A stretch of DNA of 10,590 nucleotides, taken from JABEVB01 sp049965775. GTDB lineage: Bacteria > Planctomycetota > Phycisphaerae > WQYP01. Every line of letters begins with the position of its first letter. The stretch's first letter is position 1. Both the position numbers and the translations under genes were made by a program. The notes under the pieces were generated by a model. It was not told the origin of the DNA, searched no databases, and worked only from the letters and a program-made list of their open reading frames with translations. Shown here piece by piece: positions 1 through 7,048 of the stretch. Location of the stretch: contig JBMFVX010000105.1 in the NCBI GenBank assembly GCA_049965775.1, positions 1 to 10,590 of the forward strand, written 5' to 3'.

Positions 1-1
1 A

Positions 2-178
2 CATCAATGTGTAGTTACAGACATAGTGCCGGCTGCGCGGCAAATGTTGGCGAATGGTGGAAAATGGTTTGGAATAAAAGGCGCGATGATCATTGTAATA
101 ATCCTTGCTTTGTTCGTTTATCATGGTAGAACGATGTCTTCTGAAAACCAAATTTATGGAGATACGATATGTTCATAG
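2..178 (+). CDS. Possible C-terminal end of a membrane protein, cut by the window edge
   Basis: A reading frame is open from the window start (codons beginning at base 2) to a TAG at 176-178, giving 58 residues. Seen: a basic stretch followed by a hydrophobic segment of about 13 residues (AMIIVIILALFVY, bases roughly 86-124) and a short polar tail. This would fit a protein ending in one membrane helix. It overlaps the following esterase gene by 10 bp, an arrangement compatible with translational coupling. Against it: third codon positions are much more AT-rich than in the other genes, another + frame is open from base 1 to 126, and a minus-strand frame starting at 124 is also open to base 1. 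The openness may therefore be chance. No family is recognised. Confidence 0.25.
   Translation, partial: HQCVVTDIVPAARQMLANGGKWFGIKGAMIIVIILALFVYHGRTMSSENQIYGDTICS
69..99 (+). promoter_or_regulatory. Weak candidate sigma70 promoter for the SASA esterase gene
   Basis: TTGGAA at 69-74 (4 of 6 to TTGACA) and TGTAAT at 94-99 (5 of 6 to TATAAT) are separated by 19 nt, which is longer than ideal. Transcription would start near 106, giving a leader of about 60 nt. The -10 box overlaps GATCATTGT (88-96), a 9-mer that recurs upstream of the GH2 promoter at 5964-5972. If the upstream open frame is real, this would be an internal promoter. Low confidence. Confidence 0.2.
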
Positions 179-1743
179 CTCGCCCCAGGCTGCATCATCT
201 GCCAATACTAGGCCTCATTGGAGTTGCTTTGGCGGCAATGTTACTCGTTGCGCCGAGCCGGGCAACTTATGGTGCAGTAAGTAGTTTGTTCAGTTCGCAT
301 ATGGTGCTGCAGCGCGACATGCCCGTGGCCGTGTGGGGTTGGGATAAGCCCGGGCAGAGGGTGAGCGTTTCATTTGCCGGGCAAAAGGTGCAGGCGACCG
401 CAGCAGGCAACGGATGCTGGATCGTCCGCTTGGCGCCAATGCACGCGAGTTCGCAGCCGCAGATGATGCGTATTGCCGGCAGCGCGGTACAGCAACTTGC
501 CGATGTGCTGGTGGGAGATGTCTGGCTGTGTTCAGGCCAGTCTAATATGCAGTATCCGCTTCGCGGGTGGACGCGTGGTGGGGGGGCACGCAAGGAAGTG
601 GCCAAGGCTGATTATCCGCTCATTCGCGCGGTTTATATTCCGATGGTGCTTGCGGGATCGCCGGCGGCAAACGTTTCGGCTAAACCCTGGCAAGTTTGCA
701 CGCCAAAAGATGCGGCGAACTTCACGGCAGTGGGCTATTACTTCGCTCGTGACCTTGAGCGTAAAATTCATATACCCATCGGCATCATTGAATCGTATTG
801 GGGAGGCACGAATATTCATTCATGGATGCCGCGAAGCACGTTTTTCAGCACCCCGGAGTTGAAGTTTGATAGAGCGTTGATTATTCAGGCCGAAAAGGCT
901 GGCGATGCACTAAACAAAGCGTATATGGTGCGGGTGGCCGCGTGGCTTAAATCCGCCAAAGCGGCGGAAGCCGCAGGCAAACTCATACCCGATCCCCCGG
1001 TGGCGCCGATCAACCCGATAGCTCGCGGCCCGTGGCAGCCGACAAGCATATACAACGCGATGATTCATCCCTTGGCACCCTATGCCATCAAGGGCGCTCT
1101 GTGGTATCAAGGCGAGAATAACGTCAGTCGCACATTGTACCGCTATGAATTGCCGGCGCTTATTACGTCGTGGCGCAAGCTCTGGGGGCTGGGCAACTTT
1201 CCATTTTATATCGTGCAGATTGCCCCATTTGCTTACGGCCCGCCCTGGGACAAAGAGGCGGCCCGCGTTTGGCAGGCGGAGGAAGACACCGTGAAGACTG
1301 TGCCCAATACGGGCATGGTTGGCACCATGGACATTGGCATGCTGCACAACATTCATCCGTTTGATAAGCGCGATGTTGGCTACCGGCTGTGTCTGCTGGC
1401 GATGGCCAAGACGTATGGCGCAAAAGACACGACCTATCTCGGGCCGACATTTAAAACAATGACCGTAAAGGGCAATACTGCCATCATCAGCTTTTCTCAT
1501 ATAGGGGATAGATTAAAATCGCGTAATGGCCAGCCGATAGATTGGTTTGAAATTGCCGGCAGTGACCATAAGTTTGTGCCGGCCTTGGCAAAAATCGTCG
1601 GCAATACGGTTATTGTGAGCGCTCCGGGCGTGGCACATCCGGCGGCGGTGCGCTACGGTTGGAATGACCGCATCGAAAAGTCCAATCTTGAAAACGCCGC
1701 TGGACTTCCCGCGATGCCATTTGCAACGGATGTGAAAGAATAA
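169..1743 (+). CDS. Exported sialate O-acetylesterase (SASA) family protein
   Basis: Carbohydrate O-acetylesterase of the SASA/sialate 9-O-acetylesterase family (SGNH fold), predicted to remove acetyl groups from sugars outside the cytoplasm. Seen in the 524-residue product: an N-terminal signal peptide (basic start, hydrophobic core about residues 11-28, cleavage probably near 32-36); a beta-rich N-terminal part including the MVLQRDMPVAVWGW motif (45-58) typical of the family; the nucleophile block CSGQSNM (121-127) with Ser125; the WYQGENN block (312-318); and D388 with H396 in the late acid/histidine region. Length is normal for the family. The start is the ATG at 169, with GGAGA at 158-162 six bases upstream. 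Known family members from soil and gut bacteria often act on acetylated xylan or other glycans rather than sialic acid; the substrate here is an inference from the neighbouring GH2 and SGNH genes. The 194 bp after it show no strong terminator. Confidence 0.92.
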   Translation: MFIARPRLHHLPILGLIGVALAAMLLVAPSRATYGAVSSLFSSHMVLQRDMPVAVWGWDKPGQRVSVSFAGQKVQATAAGNGCWIVRLAPMHASSQPQMMRIAGSAVQQLADVLVGDVWLCSGQSNMQYPLRGWTRGGGARKEVAKADYPLIRAVYIPMVLAGSPAANVSAKPWQVCTPKDAANFTAVGYYFARDLERKIHIPIGIIESYWGGTNIHSWMPRSTFFSTPELKFDRALIIQAEKAGDALNKAYMVRVAAWLKSAKAAEAAGKLIPDPPVAPINPIARGPWQPTSIYNAMIHPLAPYAIKGALWYQGENNVSRTLYRYELPALITSWRKLWGLGNFPFYIVQIAPFAYGPPWDKEAARVWQAEEDTVKTVPNTGMVGTMDIGMLHNIHPFDKRDVGYRLCLLAMAKTYGAKDTTYLGPTFKTMTVKGNTAIISFSHIGDRLKSRNGQPIDWFEIAGSDHKFVPALAKIVGNTVIVSAPGVAHPAAVRYGWNDRIEKSNLENAAGLPAMPFATDVKE

Positions 1744-1937
1744 TCGCCGCATGTGCATGAGTTGGGAGCCATATTGTTGCTTAGCGTGCATAGTGGATTG
1801 CCTGTATGACTGATGCACCATCGGTTACCGCATTAAGTGCTAGGCCATATGAAACGTCCATTCAGGCGGGCCGTGATATGTTGTAGATAATCGAGTCGCT
1901 AACGCTCTTTTAAGGCTTCGTATAAGGAGTATTGGTT

Positions 1938-2756
1938 ATGTTGTCTGGCTTCAAAAAGCTTTGGCCTGTAATTCTTCTGGCCGCTATTGTCTTGAGTTGT
2001 GGCCTGTTGGATCTTCCACTGATATGTCGCGGGCAAATCGTACTGGCTCCGCCGGGACGGCATGTTGCACGAGAATCTATTGAATGGATTCGCATCTGGC
2101 TTCCCAATGTTATACGGCCCCAACTGTCGCATAAGGTGGTGGGGCAATATGGAAAAGGCAAAAGCTGGGAGTTACACCCGGCGGTAAAACCATCATTGCC
2201 GCAGGTTTTGCTTATAGGCGACTCAATAACGGAAATGTATTATCATGATGTGTCCGCAGATTTGAAAGGCAAAGCCTACGTTGGTTACATGGCGTCGTCA
2301 CTGTGTATTGGTGATCCGATGCTTGCCCGCCAGATTAAACTGGTTTTGCAGAATTACCGCTTCAATGTTATTCAATTCAACAACGGTATGCATGGGGCTG
2401 GCTATAGCGAGGCGGAGTACGGCAAGTACTTTCCGCGAGTTATCAAAACTATTCAAGCAAACGACCATGGCGCTAAGCTTATTTGGGCCAACACCACGCC
2501 CACCCGCACGGGCAAGCAGTTCGCTGCATTTTCGCCTTGGAACAAGCGCATCATCGCTCGCAATAAAATTGCCGATGCCTACTGTAAAAAGGCCGGTATA
2601 CCGATCAATAATCTCTATGAGGTTCTGCTTCACCATCCGGAGTATTACGCAACGTGGGGCGGCGGCGTACACGAAGACCCGAAGGGACAAGCAGCCGAAG
2701 CCAAGAGGGTTGCGGCTGCGATTCTCAAACAGATTGCAGCATTAAAGCCGGCCTGA
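1938..2756 (+). CDS. SGNH/GDSL-type hydrolase, exported or membrane-anchored
   Basis: Predicted SGNH-fold hydrolase (esterase/acylhydrolase), 272 residues. Seen: N-terminal hydrophobic segment (about 9-30) that could be a signal peptide or anchor; a Cys at 21 gives only a poor lipobox. Block I is LLIGDSIT (91-98) with predicted nucleophile Ser96; the block III region is FNNGMHG (147-153); a family-like stretch LIWANTTPTRT lies at 181-191; the late histidine is H245 in GGGVH. In most relatives this last block reads DxxH, but here the position three before the His is Gly242, so the usual acid is not in place. I chose the ATG at 1938 because AAGGAG at 1924-1929 gives an 8-nt spacing; the in-frame TTG at 1932 would leave only 2 nt. 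It follows the SASA esterase on the same strand after 194 bp, so it may be co-transcribed or have its own promoter. A role in deacylating glycans is inferred from context. Confidence 0.85.
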   Translation: MLSGFKKLWPVILLAAIVLSCGLLDLPLICRGQIVLAPPGRHVARESIEWIRIWLPNVIRPQLSHKVVGQYGKGKSWELHPAVKPSLPQVLLIGDSITEMYYHDVSADLKGKAYVGYMASSLCIGDPMLARQIKLVLQNYRFNVIQFNNGMHGAGYSEAEYGKYFPRVIKTIQANDHGAKLIWANTTPTRTGKQFAAFSPWNKRIIARNKIADAYCKKAGIPINNLYEVLLHHPEYYATWGGGVHEDPKGQAAEAKRVAAAILKQIAALKPA

Positions 2757-2829
2757 CGCGTAACTAATCGAAGCCTCTGGCGTGGGTGCGGCCATATTTT
2801 TCGGCAAAGGCCCGGCTACCGTCAATAGT

Positions 2830-2842
2830 GCGGATTTTCCGC
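2830..2842. repeat. Small perfect hairpin GCGGA-TTT-TCCGC
   Basis: A 5-bp GC-rich stem with a 3-nt loop lies inside the larger inverted repeat between the SGNH and GH2 genes. It has no following T run, so it is not a standard terminator. Its nesting suggests that the whole spacer is structured. Confidence 0.4.
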
Positions 2843-2858
2843 GTAGCCCCTTGGGAGC

Positions 2859-2876
2859 GCGGGCATTCCCGCCCGC
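2859..2876. repeat. GC-rich hairpin GCGGGC-ATTCCC-GCCCGC
   Basis: A perfect 6-bp stem with a 6-nt loop sits near the middle of the 2784-2967 inverted repeat. Short palindromes of this GCGGGC/GCCCGC type occur as dispersed intergenic elements in various bacterial genomes; whether this is one of them needs other copies from the same genome. Confidence 0.45.
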
Positions 2877-2948
2877 ACGGATCGCCAGTAGGTTGTCAGC
2901 ATTGCGCTTCGCTTGGATATTGCGAATATGATCCCCTGCCGAAGTGCC

Positions 2949-2972
2949 AAAAAATATGGCCGTACCCTACGG
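2949..2972 (-). terminator. Possible terminator of the GH2 gene
   Basis: Read on the minus strand, 15 nt past the GH2 stop codon there is a stem CCGTA-GGG-TACGG (2972 down to 2960), then CATAT-type sequence and a run of six T (2954 to 2949). The stem is only 5 bp and the T run begins about 5 nt after it, so termination would be weak unless the larger mirror-image repeat helps. Confidence 0.3.
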
Positions 2973-2987
2973 TGTCAACTGCGGTGT

Positions 2988-5864
2988 TTAAGGTTGCTCG
3001 GCAGCCCGGGTTTGTATTGTAATGCTCACCGGCGTCAGACCAGGGCTGGCGGCGGTGAGCACAATGGTTCCGGGATTATTGCCTACGCGTACTAAAACCA
3101 TGCATCGGCCATAAAATGCGCGACTGTACGCGGCATTGTTTGGAATGTGGCTTGCGGGATCGCCATTGCCGGTGCCGGCTATGCGGCCTGGGCCGGTGAT
3201 GCTGAACCGAACTTTTCGCATGGAATGAGCAACAATGTTGCCGTGCGCATCAAGCACGCGCAGGGCTATGGGTGCAATGCTCTGCCCATCGGCTGTGAGA
3301 TGATAAGGCCATTCATTGGTCAGGTTGAGTGCAGCCGCTGGTCCGGGAGTTGTAACGGTGTAACGGGCAACTGCTTTTGCGCCATCGTAGCCACGTACCG
3401 CCAGGGTGCCAGGCTTCCAGGGAGTGTGCCAGTCCACATAAGCAAAGGGCACGACTGCTTTGCGGCCCATGCCTTTGCCATTCACAAACAGTTGCACTGC
3501 CGAGCAATTAGAAAAACATCGCACTGTTATCACTGTGCCGTGGGGCAGATTGGGAAAGTCCCATTGTGGCTGAATATAAACCATTGGCTTTTTGGTCCAT
3601 ACGGACTTGTAGTAAAAAGCATCCGGCTTGCGAAAGCCGCAAATATCAAGCAGGCCAAAATGAGAGTTAATATCGGGCCACCGGTAGGGCGTTGGCTCGC
3701 CGCGATAATCGAAGCCAGTCCACACAAACCCGCCTGCAAGGTAAGCGTGCCTGCCAATAGGCCTCCATGAATCCCAAGGCAATTGCGACCAGCTGCTGTG
3801 CATGCAATATTGGGTTACCAGACCCTTGCTGGCGCTGTTTTGCATAACGCCGCGGTCGCTTTCGGAACTGGCTATTTCACTGCCAAGCATAGGCGTATGT
3901 GGCAGAGCCTTATGCATGGCCGCGTAATAGAACGGTCGGTAGTTCATAGCAAGGATGTCTTCAACAGTGGCAAAGCCGTGGGGATATCCGACATCCATCG
4001 CACACATGATGGGGCGGGTGTTGTCGAGCTTTTTAACGAACCGCATGGCCAGCTTAAAAATCTTGGCGCCAAAGGGCGAACCTTCGATATTGTACTCTTC
4101 ATTGCACAGAGACCACATAATGATGCTTGGATGATTGCGATCGCGCAGAATCATGGCTTTGAGGTTATCGAAATTGCCGTAGGGAACTCCCTTATAAGAC
4201 TTTGCCGAGCTGCCCGGACCACCGAGCCGTTCATCGCCAAGCTCTCGATTTTCGTCCATGACGAGCATTCCGAGATGATCGCAGGCTTGGTACAGAGCGC
4301 GGCTGGTGGGGTTATGCGAACAGCGATAGGCATTGGAACCAATACTTTTGAGTTTTGCCACGCGCCACCACCAGAGGTTGGCGGGCGCGGCAATGCCAAC
4401 CGCCGGAAAGTCTTGATGATTGCAGGTGCCATCGAGCTTTACCGGCTTGCCATTGAGAAAAAATCCTCTTTGCACATCAAAACGAATGGTTCGAATGCCA
4501 AAATGTACCTTCTTGGCATCCAGGATCAGCTGGTTTGACCCGATGAGTTGGGTTTTAAGTGTGTATAGGTTGCAGTGGTTAAGCGACCACAAATGAGCAT
4601 GGGGCAGTGCGAGATGCTGCGTAAACGTGGCGGTCGCGCCGGTCGCAAGAATCTCTTGCGTTGAGATGGTTCCTACTTTCCGGTGCTTGGCGTTAAAGAC
4701 TTGCGATAGCAGGCTGAAAGTGGCTGGATGGCGCGACTGGTTTGTCACGGTCGTTTGCAGCGCCACGGTTGCTGCGGCAGTGTCGCCTTTGGCCGCGTCG
4801 TAGTGAATAGGGCCATCCACATGCGACATTGCAAAGGTGCCCCATCGTGTAATGTGCAGGCGGTTAAGCGTTACCACCGAAACATGCCGATAAATGCCGC
4901 CGCCTTCGTACCACCAGCCTTCAAAAACACGCGGATCTACATATACGGCCAAGGTATTGGATTGACCGAGTTTGATAAAGCGGCTGATGTCAAATCGAAA
5001 GGGGGCGTATCCATTGGTATGCGCTCCAACGCGGTGCCCGTTGACGTATACCACGGCGGCGCTCATGACGCCCCCAAATCTCAGTTGGATGACTTTTCCC
5101 GCGGCCGTGGGTGGGATGTTAAATGTTCGCCGATACCATACCGGGTAAACCGGTAAGTAGCCGTGGAAGCCATTGGCATGTGGGGCAAACTTACCCTGCA
5201 CGACAAAATCGTTGGGCACCCGCACAGACTTAAATCCATTGCTGGCGGTGGTTTTACAAGCTGGGCTTGCCGCAAAAGACGCCGGTTTATAGGTTCCAAA
5301 GTTTACAGGGCCGATGGTGGGCCCTTTTTGGCCAGGGTTGTGTACGAGTATGGTGAGTACGTTGGCACCTGCAGGCAGAGCTGGGGGCAAAGGCACTTCA
5401 AACCATAGATAATCGCCGCGATGGTCGGCAAGAAGTTTTCCATTAAGAAAAATCACGGCGCGGGTACGCACTCCAGCAAAATCGAGCATGAGATGTTGCC
5501 CATGGGGGTTGCGCAGGGAGGGCAATTTTGCCTGAAACCAGGCATAGCCCACTTTGCCGTCAAAAATATCGGAGCCAATTTTGTAATCATGCCATGTGCC
5601 GTTGCTGTAGAGATTCTTGGGTAATGCATTGGGCGGCTCATGCGTGCCAAGATTCGATGGCCGCCACTGCCAATGCGTAATCTGAACCAATGACGTCAAT
5701 GGTGTGGGGGTTGCCGGTTTTAGTTGCCAAGTTCCGTCGAGCGACTGTACTACCCGCGGTAGCAAGCTCTGCGCGCCGACTTTGCCGCCCCCGAGCAAGA
5801 AGGCCACGACTATTGCAAGACAGACAGCCGTGAGGCGTCGGACTAAAGATTGAATTGACAGCAT
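2988..5864 (-). CDS. Exported glycoside hydrolase family 2 (beta-galactosidase type)
   Basis: A 958-residue retaining glycosidase, most like GH2 beta-galactosidases, predicted to act in the periplasm or outside the cell. Seen: signal peptide (residues 1 to about 31, ending near VGAQ); a first jelly-roll, sugar-binding-like region (about 38-190, with the SLDGTWQL opening); a second jelly-roll (about 211-333, with WYRRTF and VYVNGHRVG); an Ig-like domain (about 335-455); a TIM barrel (about 456-755) with acid/base Glu589 in WSLCNE and nucleophile Glu663 in MLGSE; then a DUF4982-like domain (about 758-840, FVNGKGMG) and a C-terminal Ig-like domain (about 843-955). The start is the ATG at 5864, with minus-strand GAGG at 5878-5875; the TTG one codon earlier is less likely. 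Two tandem N-terminal jelly rolls are more than the usual single one. It is transcribed alone, divergent from the redox operon and convergent with the SGNH gene. Beta-galactosidase is the likeliest activity, but other beta-glycosidase specificities cannot be excluded. Confidence 0.93.
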   Translation of the reverse strand: MLSIQSLVRRLTAVCLAIVVAFLLGGGKVGAQSLLPRVVQSLDGTWQLKPATPTPLTSLVQITHWQWRPSNLGTHEPPNALPKNLYSNGTWHDYKIGSDIFDGKVGYAWFQAKLPSLRNPHGQHLMLDFAGVRTRAVIFLNGKLLADHRGDYLWFEVPLPPALPAGANVLTILVHNPGQKGPTIGPVNFGTYKPASFAASPACKTTASNGFKSVRVPNDFVVQGKFAPHANGFHGYLPVYPVWYRRTFNIPPTAAGKVIQLRFGGVMSAAVVYVNGHRVGAHTNGYAPFRFDISRFIKLGQSNTLAVYVDPRVFEGWWYEGGGIYRHVSVVTLNRLHITRWGTFAMSHVDGPIHYDAAKGDTAAATVALQTTVTNQSRHPATFSLLSQVFNAKHRKVGTISTQEILATGATATFTQHLALPHAHLWSLNHCNLYTLKTQLIGSNQLILDAKKVHFGIRTIRFDVQRGFFLNGKPVKLDGTCNHQDFPAVGIAAPANLWWWRVAKLKSIGSNAYRCSHNPTSRALYQACDHLGMLVMDENRELGDERLGGPGSSAKSYKGVPYGNFDNLKAMILRDRNHPSIIMWSLCNEEYNIEGSPFGAKIFKLAMRFVKKLDNTRPIMCAMDVGYPHGFATVEDILAMNYRPFYYAAMHKALPHTPMLGSEIASSESDRGVMQNSASKGLVTQYCMHSSWSQLPWDSWRPIGRHAYLAGGFVWTGFDYRGEPTPYRWPDINSHFGLLDICGFRKPDAFYYKSVWTKKPMVYIQPQWDFPNLPHGTVITVRCFSNCSAVQLFVNGKGMGRKAVVPFAYVDWHTPWKPGTLAVRGYDGAKAVARYTVTTPGPAAALNLTNEWPYHLTADGQSIAPIALRVLDAHGNIVAHSMRKVRFSITGPGRIAGTGNGDPASHIPNNAAYSRAFYGRCMVLVRVGNNPGTIVLTAASPGLTPVSITIQTRAAEQP

Positions 5865-5917
5865 CAAATCAGGGCCTCATTTACAAAATGATTAAATATT
5901 AAAAAGCCTAAGAAAAG

Positions 5918-5945
5918 AGTATAGCGGCATTTTAACAAATCGCAA
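5918..5945 (-). promoter_or_regulatory. Sigma70-type promoter of the GH2 gene
   Basis: On the minus strand TTGCGA (5945-5940, 4 of 6 to consensus) and TATACT (5923-5918, 5 of 6) are separated by 16 nt. Transcription would begin near 5911, giving a leader of about 47 nt before the ATG at 5864. The -35 box lies within the left arm of the inverted repeat 5932-5975, so a protein bound there could block or alter polymerase access. Confidence 0.5.
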
Positions 5946-5975
5946 AAAGTGCATAGTTTTCGCGATCATTGTTAA
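5932..5975. repeat. Imperfect 44-bp inverted repeat, candidate operator
   Basis: The left arm 5932-5947 (TTAACAAATCGCAAAA) matches the reverse complement of the right arm 5957-5975 (TTAACAATGATCGCGAAAA) if gaps of 2 and 1 nt are allowed: all 16 left-arm bases find a partner. The 9-nt centre contains GTGCAT. It overlaps the -35 box of the GH2 promoter and lies 185 nt upstream of the DsrE-like gene. With no upstream gene reading into it from either side, a regulator-binding site is more natural than a terminator. Confidence 0.45.
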
Positions 5976-6159
5976 TCAGGTTCGGCACGTTTCGGATGCC
6001 AAGCATATTACCCTCATCAGTTGAAAATGCATAATAAAAACTAATAAAAGCAATAATTATTATATATTAGAATTATCATGTTCCGCTATGTATTATTGCA
6101 ATGAAAGCTGTGGTCTTATCGTGAGATCGCACGGTTGAAGGTCTTTTCAGGAGAATGTC
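5976..6159 (+). other. AT-rich leader/control region of the redox operon
   Basis: This stretch upstream of the DsrE-like gene is strongly AT-rich, including the perfect palindrome AATAATTATT at 6052-6061 and the -10-like hexamers TATATT (6063-6068) and TATTAT (6091-6096). None has a convincing -35 partner at 16-18 nt, so I do not call a promoter. It ends in a good ribosome binding site, AGGAG at 6149-6153. I see no gene in it. Confidence 0.35.
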
Positions 6160-7029
6160 ATGTCTGAAGGTAAATTTTTTGGTCCATGGTTAGCCAGAGC
6201 GGAGAAAACTGAACAAACGCCGCTGAACGCATTGGCTCGGCGTGAATTTCTTGGGCAGTTCGCGCGCGGCGGCCTGGTGATTGGAGCCGCTCTTGCGGTC
6301 GGCGGAATGGAGTCTGTTGCAGCCAGCGCCGCCGACGCCACAGCCAAACTCGAACCCGAAGGCGCCGGAACCCTTCAAGACTTAACTAAGAAGCTTGCTG
6401 CCGCAACCCGTGTGCGGAGTTTTAAGCGCGTGCCGATGATTCTTACCGACGCTGAGCAGTGGGATGATGAGGCGCTCAACCTGGTAATCGGCTACCGAGG
6501 TCATGGTAAACAGGTCTGGGATAATACCGATATTGCCAGTCCTTGGCTTAACCTGATGCGTAATAGCCTCAATGCGCAGGTATGGTCTTTTAAGCATCCG
6601 AACTTCCTGTGTGCGTCTGCTACGCATGGCACCGCGCATTTGGCGCTTTATGATGAGTATATATGGGAGAAGTACTCTATTTCTAAAGTGCTCAAAGGAA
6701 AATACCGTCACAACATATTTTTGGATATCCCCAATACCGTGGCAGGAAAGAACCCCGCGGACTTCAATGATCCGACCGGCCTGTTCTCGCCAGAAGCCAA
6801 TTGCATTCCGCTGCTTATGCAGCGCGGCGTGGTATTTTTGGCCTGCCACAATGCGATATGGGAGTTTTCGGGCAAGCTGATTAAAAGCGGCCGCAATCCA
6901 GATCATCTGTCGCATGAGGCTCTAGCTGCGGAACTGACCAATCACCTGATTGCTGGAGCTGTTCTTACGCCTGGCATCGTTGCGACGCTGCCGATGCTTG
7001 AGGCTGCGGGCTTTGCTTATGCGAAATGA
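6160..7029 (+). CDS. Tat-exported DsrE-like protein
   Basis: A 289-residue protein predicted to be exported folded by the Tat pathway. Seen: a long n-region, the twin-arginine motif ARREFLGQ (26-33), a hydrophobic segment (about 38-50) and Ala-rich cleavage options near 54-60. The mature part begins around 90 with a beta strand (VPMILTD) and ends near 289. It contains THGTAHLALYD (155-165) and the segment GVVFLACHNAI (223-233), where Cys229-His230 follows a hydrophobic strand as the active cysteine does in DsrE/DsrF-type folds; C151 and C215 are also present. I assign it to the DsrE-like superfamily by this pattern, not by a search. DsrE proteins bind and pass on sulfane sulfur. AGGAG (6149-6153) supports the ATG at 6160. 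It is first in an operon, 19 nt before the binding-protein/cytochrome fusion, so it probably serves the same periplasmic process. The exact role is unknown. Confidence 0.72.
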   Translation: MSEGKFFGPWLARAEKTEQTPLNALARREFLGQFARGGLVIGAALAVGGMESVAASAADATAKLEPEGAGTLQDLTKKLAAATRVRSFKRVPMILTDAEQWDDEALNLVIGYRGHGKQVWDNTDIASPWLNLMRNSLNAQVWSFKHPNFLCASATHGTAHLALYDEYIWEKYSISKVLKGKYRHNIFLDIPNTVAGKNPADFNDPTGLFSPEANCIPLLMQRGVVFLACHNAIWEFSGKLIKSGRNPDHLSHEALAAELTNHLIAGAVLTPGIVATLPMLEAAGFAYAK

Positions 7030-7048
7030 AGAATCAAAGGAGCCGACC

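Larger units (their letters stand above)
2784..2967. repeat. Mirror-image 23-bp motif flanking the space between two converging genes
   Basis: The arm at 2784-2806 and the arm at 2945-2967 are inverted copies with 21 of 23 identical bases; the core reads GGCCATATTTTTYGGCA. Each arm lies shortly after the stop codon of its own gene (27 nt after the SGNH gene, 20 nt after the GH2 gene on the other strand) and carries a T5-T6 run on the outgoing transcript. The 138 bp between the arms hold two smaller hairpins. It may be a pair of gene-end signals, a folded RNA or DNA element, or the ends of a small non-coding mobile element; no target-site duplication is evident. Confidence 0.6.

Noticed and set aside
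1..124. Minus-strand open frame starting ATG at 124 and running off the left edge
   Set aside because: No clear ribosome binding site and no recognisable motif in 41 residues; equally likely to be chance in a stop-poor stretch.
910..1500. Minus-strand open frame of 196 codons
   Set aside because: Antisense to the SASA gene, covering its conserved WYQGEN block; no coding features of its own.
1893..1911. Short hairpin GAG(T)CG-CTAA-CGCTC followed by TTTT before the SGNH gene
   Set aside because: The stem is bulged and only 5 bp, and it lies 27 nt before a start codon; too weak to call a terminator or attenuator.
2786..3022. Small plus-strand open frame of 78 codons between the SGNH and GH2 genes
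   Set aside because: It runs through the inverted repeat and its hairpins and into the end of the GH2 gene; no ribosome binding site and no recognisable motif.
3147..4538. Two long plus-strand open frames (207 and 251 codons) opposite the GH2 gene
   Set aside because: They lie wholly antisense to a gene with clear GH2 domains and catalytic residues; they have no recognisable motifs, export signals or ribosome binding sites.
4728..5156. Plus-strand open frame of 142 codons within the GH2 gene
   Set aside because: An antisense shadow of the jelly-roll coding region with no domain signature.
6950..7048. Upstream TTG start extending the cytochrome fusion by 33 codons
   Set aside because: It would overlap the DsrE-like gene by 80 bp and put basic sequence before the signal peptide; the ATG at 7049 has AAGGAG at ideal spacing.
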